From positions 1-24,644 of the forward strand of contig JBELJQ010000024.1 in NCBI GenBank assembly GCA_042090305.1: DNA of 24,644 nucleotides, written 5' to 3'. The notes beneath the pieces were generated by a model. That model saw nothing but the letters and a program-made list of their open reading frames with translations. It was not told where the DNA came from and searched no databases. The stretch's first letter is position 1; every line of letters begins with the position of its first letter. Shown here one piece after another: positions 15,938 through 24,139 of this stretch. The position numbers and the translations under genes were made by a program. The DNA is from TMED13 sp042090305 (GTDB lineage Bacteria > Pseudomonadota > Alphaproteobacteria > Methylaequorales > Methylaequoraceae).

Positions 15938-16453
15938 ATGAATCAAGTTAAATTTAAAAAAAAAAATAAAGCATGTTTTTTAGATCGAGATGGAGTGATA
16001 AATAAAGATTTAGGATACTTACATAAAGTTAAAGATTTTCAATGGATTAAAGGTGCAAGGGAGGCTATCAAGTTTCTTAATAAAAAAAAATTCAAAGTTA
16101 TAGTTATTACAAATCAATCAGGCGTGAATAGAGGATTTTACAGTGAAGAAGATGTAATAAATCTTCACTTGTGGATAAATCAAACTTTAAAAAAGGATGA
16201 AGCATATATTGATGATTTCTTTTATTCTACAGAAATGCCGAATAACAAAAAAAATACCAGAAGAAAACCATCACCTAAAATGATTCATGAAGCTTTTGAG
16301 AAGTATAATCTTGATCCAGAACAGTGTTTTCTCGTTGGAGATAAAGCAACAGATTTAGAGGCAGCAAAAAATGCTAATATTAAGGGTTTTTTATTTGAAG
16401 GTAAGAATTTATTGGTTACAATAGAAAAAATTATAAAAGTTCTTAAGTTTTAA
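15938..16453 (+). CDS. HAD-IIIA phosphatase, GmhB/HisB-N-like, without zinc loop
   Basis: Member of the HAD-IIIA branch that includes D-glycero-D-manno-heptose 1,7-bisphosphate 7-phosphatase (GmhB) and histidinol-phosphatase. Catalytic Asp16 and Asp18 lie in LDRDGVIN, motif II is ITNQSG (57-62), the Lys of motif III is Lys110 in RRKPSP, and motif IV is VGDKATD with Asp135 and Asp139. The 171-residue length fits. The usual zinc loop of GmhB (CPH near the start, then CxCRKP) is replaced here by STEMPNNKKNTRRKP with no cysteine. A sugar-phosphate phosphatase is the best guess, perhaps for an envelope heptose; no other heptose gene is nearby. It is followed after 24 bases by the formate dehydrogenase genes. 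Confidence 0.8.
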   Translation: MNQVKFKKKNKACFLDRDGVINKDLGYLHKVKDFQWIKGAREAIKFLNKKKFKVIVITNQSGVNRGFYSEEDVINLHLWINQTLKKDEAYIDDFFYSTEMPNNKKNTRRKPSPKMIHEAFEKYNLDPEQCFLVGDKATDLEAAKNANIKGFLFEGKNLLVTIEKIIKVLKF

Positions 16454-16477
16454 TAAAAAAATCACTATATATGGATT

Positions 16478-18145
16478 ATGCTTGATAAAACTAAAAATAA
16501 AGATTTCTATCCTAAGGGAAGAAATATAGACGATGATTCAGTATTAGAAGTAAAGAATATCGTCTCACACCTACCGCTCAGAAGAGACTTGCTTATAGAA
16601 TATTTGCATTTGATACAAGATAAACATAAACAAATCAGAAAAAAGTATCTCGCGGCTTTATCCCAAATCATGAAAATACCTTTTGCAGAAGCTTACGAGG
16701 TAGCGTCTTTTTACGCTCATTTCGACGTTATAGATGACGATGCTCCAGACATTCAAGACGTAACTATAAGAGTTTGTGACAGTATTACATGTGAGATATT
16801 TGGAGCCAATAAGCTAATCAAGGAGTTAAATCAAAATGTTGATGTTAATAAAGTTAGAGTTCTGAAGGCCCCATGTATGGGCTTATGTGATAAAGCCCCA
16901 GCGTGTGAAGTAGGACATAAACATGTCAGTAATGCTAACCTTTCAAAAATACAAAATGTCCTTGAAAGCAAAAGTCTTCACCCTGAAAAGATTACTGGAA
17001 TTTCTTTAGATGAATATATAAAAACCGGTGGTTACCAAATGTTAAACAAGTGCTACTCAGGGGAACTTAAGGTTGAGCAAGTTGTCGAAGAGATTGAAAA
17101 TTCTGGTTTAAAAGGTATGGGTGGTGCAGGTTTTCCTTCGGGTCAAAAATGGAAATTTGTACGAATGGAACCAGGGCCAAGACTAATGACCATTAACGGA
17201 GATGAAGGTGAACCAGGAACATTTAAAGATAAACTATACCTTGAACAGAATATACATAAATTTTTTGAAGGAATGTTAATCGCAGCTTGGGCTGTTGATG
17301 CTAAGGATATTTACATTTATATGCGGGATGAGTATCCAAGTATACGTCTAAAAATGCTAGAGGAAATTGAGCACCTAAAATCAAAAAATATATTGATGCC
17401 TGAGACAACGATACACGTAAGACGTGGAGCTGGTGCCTATATATGTGGTGAAGAATCAGCGATGATAGAATCAATTGAAGGCAAAAGGGGGTTACCTAGA
17501 CACAAGCCTCCTTTTGTATCAAAGGTTGGGTTATTTGGTTTACCTACCCTAAATCATAACATAGAAACAGTTTTCTGGGTTAGAGATATTCTTGAAAATG
17601 GTTCACATTGGTTTAGTAAACAAGGAAAAAAAGGTCACAAGGGGCCTCACAGTTTTTCAATATCCGGTAGAGTTAAAAACCCTGGTGTGAAATTGGCACC
17701 AGCTGGCATAACCATGGATGAGCTTTTAAACGATTATTGTGGAGGCATGTTAGATGGTCATAAGTTCCTTGGCTATTTACCTGGAGGAGCCTCCGGCGGT
17801 ATCTTGCCTGCATCAAAAGCTAACATTCCGTTAGATTTTGGAACTCTTGATGAATTTGGGTGCTTTATTGGTTCAGGCGCAATTGTTGTTTTTTCTGATA
17901 AAGATGATATAAAAAATGTAGCGCTTAATCTATTGAAGTTTTTTAATGATGAAAGTTGTGGGCAATGTACCCCATGCAGAGTTGGAACAGAAAAAGCTGT
18001 AAAATTGATTGAGAGAGACGATTGGGATAAAAATACTATGAACGACCTGGTTAAAACTATGGGTGATGCTTCCATATGTGGACTTGGTCAGGCTGCCGGA
18101 AACCCAATATCATGTGTATTAAAGTACTTTAAGGAATATCTATAG
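16478..18145 (+). CDS. fdsB: Formate dehydrogenase diaphorase subunit, fused FdsG-FdsB (NuoE-NuoF-like)
   Basis: NAD+-reducing half of a soluble formate dehydrogenase. Residues about 20-165 are a NuoE/FdsG thioredoxin-like domain with the [2Fe-2S] ligands Cys100, Cys105, Cys133 and Cys137. The rest is a NuoF/FdsB domain. It holds GMGGAGFPSGQKW (213-225) and NGDEGEPGTFKD (240-251) for FMN and NADH, GAGAYICGEE (317-326), and a [4Fe-4S] set Cys494, Cys497, Cys500 and Cys534. In Rhodobacter capsulatus these are two separate proteins; here one 555-residue chain carries both. fdsA follows after 4 bases. No clear Shine-Dalgarno precedes the ATG at 16478. It is separated from the HAD gene by only 24 bases, so it may share that transcript or have a promoter inside it. 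Confidence 0.93.
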   Translation: MLDKTKNKDFYPKGRNIDDDSVLEVKNIVSHLPLRRDLLIEYLHLIQDKHKQIRKKYLAALSQIMKIPFAEAYEVASFYAHFDVIDDDAPDIQDVTIRVCDSITCEIFGANKLIKELNQNVDVNKVRVLKAPCMGLCDKAPACEVGHKHVSNANLSKIQNVLESKSLHPEKITGISLDEYIKTGGYQMLNKCYSGELKVEQVVEEIENSGLKGMGGAGFPSGQKWKFVRMEPGPRLMTINGDEGEPGTFKDKLYLEQNIHKFFEGMLIAAWAVDAKDIYIYMRDEYPSIRLKMLEEIEHLKSKNILMPETTIHVRRGAGAYICGEESAMIESIEGKRGLPRHKPPFVSKVGLFGLPTLNHNIETVFWVRDILENGSHWFSKQGKKGHKGPHSFSISGRVKNPGVKLAPAGITMDELLNDYCGGMLDGHKFLGYLPGGASGGILPASKANIPLDFGTLDEFGCFIGSGAIVVFSDKDDIKNVALNLLKFFNDESCGQCTPCRVGTEKAVKLIERDDWDKNTMNDLVKTMGDASICGLGQAAGNPISCVLKYFKEYL

Positions 18146-18149
18146 TCTA

Positions 18150-20906
18150 ATGGTTAAATTCTATCTAAACGACAAAGAAGTTATAGCAAATGGGGAAGAT
18201 ACCATCTGGACTGTTGCTAAAAAAAATGGTCTGATTCTCCCGCATTTATGTTTTGCAGATAAACCTGGATATAGAGCCGATGGAAACTGTAGAGCTTGCA
18301 TGGTCTCAATTGAGGGCGAAAGAGTATTGGCAGCATCATGTATTAGAAAACCAACTGAGGGAATGAAGGTATTCACTGAAGATGAAAAATCATCTAAATC
18401 TAGAAAGATGGTTCTGGAACTCTTAGTTACAGATCAACCCAATAAAGAAGACTGTCATGATCCAGATTCACATTTTTGGAAAATGGCCGAAAAGGTAAAT
18501 GTATCAGGAAGTAGGTTTGATAAAAGAGAAAAGAGCGAAATTCCAATTGCAGACAACTCTCATGTAGCGATGGCTGTAAATCTTGATGCATGTATACACT
18601 GTAACCTTTGTGTTAGAGCATGTAGAGAGGTACAGTCTAATGATGTAATCGGAATGGGAAGTAGAGGACACTTTTCTAAAGTAATATTCGACTTCAACGA
18701 TCCCATGGGAGATTCTACATGTGTCAGTTGCGGTGAATGTGTTCAAGCATGTCCTACAGGAGCACTAATGGAATCAAACCTTCTAGATGAATATGGAAAA
18801 AAAGTTGTTAAACCAGATAGGAAAGTTGATTCATTGTGTCCCTATTGTGGAGTTGGTTGCCAGTTAACTTACAATATAAAAGATGAAAAAATCGTCTCTG
18901 TAGATGGTAGAGAGGGACCAGCTAATCAAAATAGATTATGCGTTAAAGGAAGATTTGGATTTGATTACGTTCATAACCCAGAACGATTAACAAAACCACT
19001 TATACGAAAAGATGGTGTGAAAAAAGATCCGAAGGAAAGAATAAACCCTAATAACCCTCTAACTCACTTTAGAGAAGCTTCGTGGGAGGAGGCATTAGAT
19101 TTAGCTGCTAATAAACTTAAAAAAATTCTTAAAGATAATGGTGATCAGTCTCTAGCAGGATTCGGTTGTGCAAAAGGGTCTAACGAAGAAGCCTATCTTT
19201 TTCAAAAATTAGTAAGAATGGGATTTCAAAATAACAATGTAGATCATTGCACTAGAATGTGCCATGCATCCTCGGTAGCAGCTCTAATTGAAACAATTGG
19301 ATCTGGAGCTGTAACTGCACCGGTCTCAGAAATAAAAAATGCAGAAGTAGCTATTGTAATTGGAGCAAGACCCACGCAAAATCACCCTGTTGCTGCAACT
19401 TTTATTAAGAATGCGATTAAAGAAAATGATCTAAAACTTATAATTATGGATCCGCGAAAACAAGACTTAAGCAGACTCGCTGAAAAAAGTTTACAGTTTA
19501 AACCTGGCTCTGATGTTGCACTATTAAATGGAATGATCAATACAATTGTGGAAGAAGGTTTAGCTGATAGACAATATATTGAAAAAAACACTGAGGGATA
19601 TCTTGAGCTCGTAGAACATATAAAGGACTTTACTCCAGAAGAAATGTCTAAAATCTGTAATATACCAGCTAATGAAATAAGAGAAACAGCAAGGCTATTT
19701 GCAAATGCTAAGTCGGCTATGATTTTTTGGGGCATGGGTATTTCTCAACATATACACGGTACAGACAATTCTAGGTGCTTAATTTCACTGGCTTTAATCA
19801 CAGGGAACATTGGTAGATCAGGAACAGGTCTACATCCACTTAGAGGTCAGAATAATGTCCAAGGAGCCTCAGATGTTGGGCTCATTCCAATGGTATTACC
19901 CGATTATCTTCCTATTTCAGATCCAAAAAATGTAAAATTCTTTAACGATTACTGGAAAACAGAGATAAACCCAAACCCTGGACTTACAGTTGTTGAAATT
20001 ATGGAATCAATTTATGAAAAAAATATTAAGGGGCTATATATAATGGGAGAAAATCCTGCTATGTCTGATCCCAATGCAAACCATGCAAGGGATGCACTAG
20101 CAAAACTAGAAGCTCTCATAGTACAGGATATATTTTTAACTGAAACAGCCTACCTTGCAGATGTTGTGCTTCCAGCCTCTGCATTCCCAGAAAAAACAGG
20201 TACCTTTACTAATACTGATAGAAGAGTGCAACTTGCAAAAAAAGCTATAAATCCTCCCGGAGAAGCCAAACAAGATTTATGGATTATTCAAGAGCTTGCC
20301 AAACGACTGGGTCTGGATTGGAATTATACGGGTCCTGACGAAGTTTATGACGAACTTCGAAACTGTATGGATTCAATGAAAAATATATCTTGGGAAAGAC
20401 TTGTAAAAGAGGGTGCTGTAACTTATCCATGCGATGGTGAAGATAAACCAGGTAATGAGGTGATTTTTGGCGAGGGATTCCCGACTAAAAATAAGAAAGG
20501 TAAGTTGGTTCCAGCAAAAATAGTTTCACCAGATGAAATGCCTGATAAAAACTTCCCACTTGTTCTAACAACAGGACGATTACTTGAACATTGGCATACT
20601 GGTTCAATGACCTCTCGGTCAAAAGTATTAAATACAATAGAACCTCAACCTTATGTTCATATATCAAAAAATGAAATGAAAAAGCATGACTTTGATCAAG
20701 ACGAGACGGTAGAACTGTCAACTAGAAGAGGAAAAGTTAAAGTTAAGGTAAGATTTGATAAAATGATACCCGACGGAATGGTATTTATGCCATTTTGTTT
20801 TGAAAATGCTCCAGCTAACCTTTTAACAAATCAGGCACTCGACCCGGATGGAAAAATTCCTGAGTTAAAATACTGTGCAGCAAAAATAGAAAAGTTTTCC
20901 GCATAA
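18150..20906 (+). CDS. fdsA: NAD-dependent formate dehydrogenase, molybdenum catalytic subunit
   Basis: Oxidises formate to CO2 at a bis-MGD molybdenum (or tungsten) centre and passes electrons to the fused FdsGB. The N-terminal [2Fe-2S] domain has Cys34, Cys47, Cys50 and Cys64. Two ferredoxin-type [4Fe-4S] sets are at Cys148/151/154/158 and Cys191/194/197/201. The cofactor-proximal [4Fe-4S] set is Cys230/233/237/264. The metal ligand is Cys371 (codon TGC) in CTRMCHASS, followed by the conserved His372, so this is a Cys and not a selenocysteine enzyme. The His/Cys cluster of NuoG-type N-termini is not intact: the region near 95-110 has one Cys and no H-x3-C-x2-C pattern. At 918 residues it is near the usual length. 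It ends 17 bases from the convergent OFA transporter gene. Confidence 0.95.
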   Translation: MVKFYLNDKEVIANGEDTIWTVAKKNGLILPHLCFADKPGYRADGNCRACMVSIEGERVLAASCIRKPTEGMKVFTEDEKSSKSRKMVLELLVTDQPNKEDCHDPDSHFWKMAEKVNVSGSRFDKREKSEIPIADNSHVAMAVNLDACIHCNLCVRACREVQSNDVIGMGSRGHFSKVIFDFNDPMGDSTCVSCGECVQACPTGALMESNLLDEYGKKVVKPDRKVDSLCPYCGVGCQLTYNIKDEKIVSVDGREGPANQNRLCVKGRFGFDYVHNPERLTKPLIRKDGVKKDPKERINPNNPLTHFREASWEEALDLAANKLKKILKDNGDQSLAGFGCAKGSNEEAYLFQKLVRMGFQNNNVDHCTRMCHASSVAALIETIGSGAVTAPVSEIKNAEVAIVIGARPTQNHPVAATFIKNAIKENDLKLIIMDPRKQDLSRLAEKSLQFKPGSDVALLNGMINTIVEEGLADRQYIEKNTEGYLELVEHIKDFTPEEMSKICNIPANEIRETARLFANAKSAMIFWGMGISQHIHGTDNSRCLISLALITGNIGRSGTGLHPLRGQNNVQGASDVGLIPMVLPDYLPISDPKNVKFFNDYWKTEINPNPGLTVVEIMESIYEKNIKGLYIMGENPAMSDPNANHARDALAKLEALIVQDIFLTETAYLADVVLPASAFPEKTGTFTNTDRRVQLAKKAINPPGEAKQDLWIIQELAKRLGLDWNYTGPDEVYDELRNCMDSMKNISWERLVKEGAVTYPCDGEDKPGNEVIFGEGFPTKNKKGKLVPAKIVSPDEMPDKNFPLVLTTGRLLEHWHTGSMTSRSKVLNTIEPQPYVHISKNEMKKHDFDQDETVELSTRRGKVKVKVRFDKMIPDGMVFMPFCFENAPANLLTNQALDPDGKIPELKYCAAKIEKFSA

Positions 20907-20923
20907 ATTTGTTCTGAATTTCA

Positions 20924-22672
20924 TTATTCTTTCATATGATGTTTTGGGTCCACTGGCCTAATTAGTAAATTACATATAAAAGCTATTGCTAAAAGACCTG
21001 CCATCGCAATCATAGTTGTATTATACAGTGTGGTTGATGGGTTTATAGTTCCTTCAGGCATGTGTTGCATTAGGTTTGAAATTGTTACTGTCTTTTGTTG
21101 AACTAGGAGAGATAAATTGTCTATCGATGAACCATAAATTTCCTCAAACTTTTGCGGACTAATTTTCTGTACAAGGTCATTAATTGCATTATCTACGGAT
21201 GATTGCCTTAATTGAGTTATGGCAACTGGACCTAAGACTCCAGCTGTAGACCAGGCCGTAAGGAGCCTTCCGTGAATCCCTCCAACATACTTTGTTCCAA
21301 AAATATCTGCAAGATAGGCCGGTATTGTTGCAAAACCTCCACCATACATTGTAAATATAATCATTGATGCGGCATAAAATAGCACTAGGTAGGTAATTGC
21401 AGGATTAATACTCATTGCTTGAGCAGTAAAGGGAATTGACAGATAAAGTATGATTCCAAGTGAGAAAAAAATAAAATAAGTTGGCTTCCTTCCGATAAAG
21501 TCTGACATCGATGCCCAAAATATTCTTCCTACCATATTAAAAACACTTATCATTAGAACATACGTACCAGCAAAACTGGCTGTAACTATTGCTGGCAAGC
21601 TAGGTTGAAAGATTTCAATCATCATTGTTTTTGCGACTCCAATCACTCCAATTCCAGCAGATACATTAAAACATAAAACAATCCATAAAAAGTAAAATTG
21701 AGGTGTTTTTAGGGCTTGATCAATGTGTACATTATTTTTTGTAATCAATTGAGTTTTCTTTGAATCTTTTGGTGGCACCCATCCCTCCGGTTTCCAATCC
21801 TCTGGTGGCACCCTGTATGAAAATGCTGCGACAGTCATCACTATAAAATAAACAATACCCAAAAAAAGAAAAGTTTGAGCTGCGCCGCTTGAACCAGTTC
21901 CAACAATATAAACTCCTGTATCACCAGGAACAATCATCTTTGCTATGTCATTAGCAGTAACAATTACTACTTCCGTTAAATTACCTGCAATATCTACAAA
22001 TCTTCGTCCTCCCTCTGTAATTAGCTGAACAGAATCTAGAGAACCTAAATATTCTGGAGCTTTGTAAAATCTAGATAACAGTTTATCTATAGAAACTTTA
22101 GCAATCATAGCTCCACCACCAAAACCCATGATTGCCATACCAGTTGCCATTCCCCTTCTGTCGGGAAACCATCTAATTAGTGTTGATACAGGAGAAACAT
22201 ACCCAAGTCCAAGTCCAATACCACCTAAAACACCATATCCAAGGTAAAGCAAATAAAGACCTAAATTTAAAACAATAGGCTCTGAACTAAGAGAAAGTGT
22301 AACCTGGACTCCAGTTTCTTGTAAATATATTCCGAGAGATCCAATCAAGAAACCACCACCCCAACAGCAGGCAGCAACAAACCCAACCATTCTGGGGCCA
22401 ACTTCTTCTAACCACTTACCAGCATAAGCAGCAGCTAATCCAAGAGATACGATTGCAACTGAAAATATCCAAACAACTTGTCCGAGACTCCAATCATCAC
22501 CTGATGAAGTAACAACACCAAGAATCTTTAAAAGAGCAGGGTTAAACATACTCCAAGCGTATACTGAACCAATACAAAGATGTATTGCAATTGAGGCCGG
22601 TGGAACTAACCACCTATTAAAGCCCTTTTTAGCAACTATATTTCTTTTATGAAGTTTGTCGTATAAACTCAT
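20924..22672 (-). CDS. OFA-family MFS transporter (oxalate/formate antiporter-like)
   Basis: Twelve-helix major facilitator of the oxalate:formate antiporter family. The N-terminal NRWLVPPASIAIHLCIGSVYAW is typical of the family, as are GFGGGAMI in helix 6 and the GGGFATIPAYLADIFG segment before helix 11. It has 582 residues, longer than Oxalobacter OxlT (about 420). The excess is mainly in two soluble insertions, about 203-262 between helices 6 and 7 and about 488-548 between helices 11 and 12. It follows mobA with an ATGA overlap and a good Shine-Dalgarno (AAAGGA), and faces fdsA. The context favours uptake of formate or a related small carboxylate, but substrate is inferred. No oxalyl-CoA decarboxylase or formyl-CoA transferase gene is in the window. 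Confidence 0.88.
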   Translation of the reverse strand: MSLYDKLHKRNIVAKKGFNRWLVPPASIAIHLCIGSVYAWSMFNPALLKILGVVTSSGDDWSLGQVVWIFSVAIVSLGLAAAYAGKWLEEVGPRMVGFVAACCWGGGFLIGSLGIYLQETGVQVTLSLSSEPIVLNLGLYLLYLGYGVLGGIGLGLGYVSPVSTLIRWFPDRRGMATGMAIMGFGGGAMIAKVSIDKLLSRFYKAPEYLGSLDSVQLITEGGRRFVDIAGNLTEVVIVTANDIAKMIVPGDTGVYIVGTGSSGAAQTFLFLGIVYFIVMTVAAFSYRVPPEDWKPEGWVPPKDSKKTQLITKNNVHIDQALKTPQFYFLWIVLCFNVSAGIGVIGVAKTMMIEIFQPSLPAIVTASFAGTYVLMISVFNMVGRIFWASMSDFIGRKPTYFIFFSLGIILYLSIPFTAQAMSINPAITYLVLFYAASMIIFTMYGGGFATIPAYLADIFGTKYVGGIHGRLLTAWSTAGVLGPVAITQLRQSSVDNAINDLVQKISPQKFEEIYGSSIDNLSLLVQQKTVTISNLMQHMPEGTINPSTTLYNTTMIAMAGLLAIAFICNLLIRPVDPKHHMKE

Positions 22673-23268
22673 GAGATTTTTCCTTTAAGATATCTTTCAG
22701 CGAATTTCAAATCATCCGCAGTGTTTATATTAAAGAATGGATCATATTCAATATTTTTAAATTTTACTACCTTAGTTTTTTTTTTTCTTGTGAAATCCTC
22801 GATTTTTCTCACACCATTTTTTATCGACTGCTCTAGTTCCTTTTCAAGATTTAAATTCCACATCGAAAAAACAGGATGATTTCTATTTTTACTATTAGCA
22901 ATTATAATATCATAGTTTTCTGAATATTTTTGAAACCTTGAAACCAAGTCATCAGGAAAAAATGGTGAGTCAACTGGAAAACTAACTAAGAAATTGAAAC
23001 CTTTTTTTTTATTCAACCACTTAATACCTGTTAAAATTCCTACTAATGGACCAAGATGGCCCTCAAGACAATCCTTAATAATATCTATATTTATATTTAT
23101 ATTTTTTTTTGTTAGTTTATTTGAATTTATAAAAGCATAATCAACTTGCTTACTTACCTTGTCTAAGACTAATTTCACTAATTTCTTATTATTAATTTTT
23201 TTCAAAGATTTATCTGAACCCATTCTTCTAGACATTCCACCTGATAATATCATTCCTGAAATTTTCAT
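22669..23268 (-). CDS. mobA: Molybdenum cofactor guanylyltransferase MobA
   Basis: Transfers GMP from GTP to Mo-molybdopterin, giving the guanine dinucleotide cofactor needed by DMSO-reductase-family enzymes such as FdsA. The nucleotide-binding motif LSGGMSRRMGSDK is at 8-20, the metal-binding Asp100 lies in FPVDSPFF, and NINTADDL occurs near the C-terminus. The 199-residue length is usual. It starts 1 base after the fdhD stop and shares ATGA with the OFA transporter start, so fdhD, mobA and the transporter form a tight operon. MobB is not seen here. Confidence 0.93.
   Translation of the reverse strand: MKISGMILSGGMSRRMGSDKSLKKINNKKLVKLVLDKVSKQVDYAFINSNKLTKKNININIDIIKDCLEGHLGPLVGILTGIKWLNKKKGFNFLVSFPVDSPFFPDDLVSRFQKYSENYDIIIANSKNRNHPVFSMWNLNLEKELEQSIKNGVRKIEDFTRKKKTKVVKFKNIEYDPFFNINTADDLKFAERYLKGKIS
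22681..22686 (-). promoter_or_regulatory. Shine-Dalgarno for the OFA transporter gene
   Basis: AAAGGA lies 8 bases before the ATG at 22672-22670, inside the end of mobA. It is one of the few clear ribosome binding sites in the window and supports this start and translational coupling to mobA. Confidence 0.6.
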
Positions 23269-23269
23269 A

Positions 23270-24064
23270 TTATTTTATTCTTTTTTCTCCACTTAGAATC
23301 ATAAATCTTTTTCCTTTTGCTCTTCCTATAAGAGTTAGATTAGCTTTTCTAGCTAATTCGACACCAGCTGCCGTAAATCCAGATCTCGAAATAACTATTG
23401 GAATCCTCATATTTACAGATTTAATAACCATCTCACTTGTAAGCCTGCCGGTTGTGTAGAAAGTTTTATCATCGGGTATCACCTTATTAAAAAACATATA
23501 GCCTGCTATTTTATCAATAGCATTATGTCTACCAACATCCTCCATGTAGATTAACGGCTTATCTTTTTTACACAAAACACAGCCATGAATTGCGCCCGCT
23601 TTTAAGTACAAACTGGGAGTAGTATTTATTTTCTTTGATAAATCTAATATCCATGATTTTTTTAAACTAATTTTTTTATTAAGTTTTACTTTATCAAAAT
23701 TTTCCATTACATCACCGAATAAGGTCCCTTGTGCACATCCTGATGTAATTGTTTTTTTTTTTAACTTTGTTTCAAAATTGGTTTTATTTTTTGTTCTGAC
23801 AACCACAACATTTATATCTGGTTCGTAATCAATAGCTTCAATTTTTATTCTTCGACTTATCATGTTTTGATTCAAAAGATATCCGATTGCTAAATATTCA
23901 GGATAATCATTTATTGTCATCATTGTTACAATCTCTTGACTGTTTAAGTAAAGTGTCAATGGTTTTTCTTCAATAACATCAATGATTTTTCTTCTTAACT
24001 CTTCATCATAGCCATAAATTCTTTTTGTAAGTTTTGTGTTATCTATTTTGGGTTTTATTATCAT
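23270..24064 (-). CDS. fdhD: Formate dehydrogenase accessory sulfurtransferase FdhD (FdsC-type)
   Basis: Carries sulfur from a cysteine desulfurase to the bis-MGD cofactor before it is placed in formate dehydrogenase. Of the 264 residues, Cys110 in TITSGCAQGTLFGD is the sulfur-carrying position. E. coli FdhD has a second Cys three residues later (CxxC); here that place is Gly113, as in FdsC-type relatives. Other family motifs are GAIHGCVLC (157-165), EDVGRHNAIDK (175-185), TTGRLTSEMV and SRSGFTAAGVELA (226-238). It is first in the fdhD-mobA-OFA operon and divergent from moaA. It serves the fdsA product encoded opposite. Confidence 0.95.
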   Translation of the reverse strand: MIIKPKIDNTKLTKRIYGYDEELRRKIIDVIEEKPLTLYLNSQEIVTMMTINDYPEYLAIGYLLNQNMISRRIKIEAIDYEPDINVVVVRTKNKTNFETKLKKKTITSGCAQGTLFGDVMENFDKVKLNKKISLKKSWILDLSKKINTTPSLYLKAGAIHGCVLCKKDKPLIYMEDVGRHNAIDKIAGYMFFNKVIPDDKTFYTTGRLTSEMVIKSVNMRIPIVISRSGFTAAGVELARKANLTLIGRAKGKRFMILSGEKRIK

Positions 24065-24139
24065 TTTTTTGTAATTTATTATATTATGAACTAAATTTAG
24101 TAATTAATCGATTAATATTATTGTGGTATTCTTTAAATT
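24065..24139. promoter_or_regulatory. Divergent promoter region fdhD / moaA with 14-base palindrome
   Basis: The 75-base gap holds a perfect palindrome ATTAATCGATTAAT at 24103-24116, a plausible operator for both transcripts. On the moaA strand TTAATC (24104-24109), a 17-base spacer and TATTCT (24127-24132) could form a weak promoter. That would put the transcript start almost at the moaA ATG. No Moco riboswitch fits in this space. Confidence 0.4.

Noticed and set aside
19260..19262. Possible selenocysteine at the formate dehydrogenase active site
   Set aside because: The codon is TGC (Cys371), not TGA, so no SECIS element is required.
19382..19735. 117-codon minus-strand reading frame opposite fdsA
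   Set aside because: Lies over the conserved molybdopterin domain; hydrophobic/Ser-rich composition typical of antisense shadows.
20924..22672. Oxalate degradation pathway suggested by the OFA family name
   Set aside because: No oxalyl-CoA decarboxylase or formyl-CoA transferase in the window; the neighbours are all formate dehydrogenase functions.
24065..24139. Moco riboswitch upstream of moaA
   Set aside because: The gap is 75 bases, AT-rich, with no room for the multi-helix structure.
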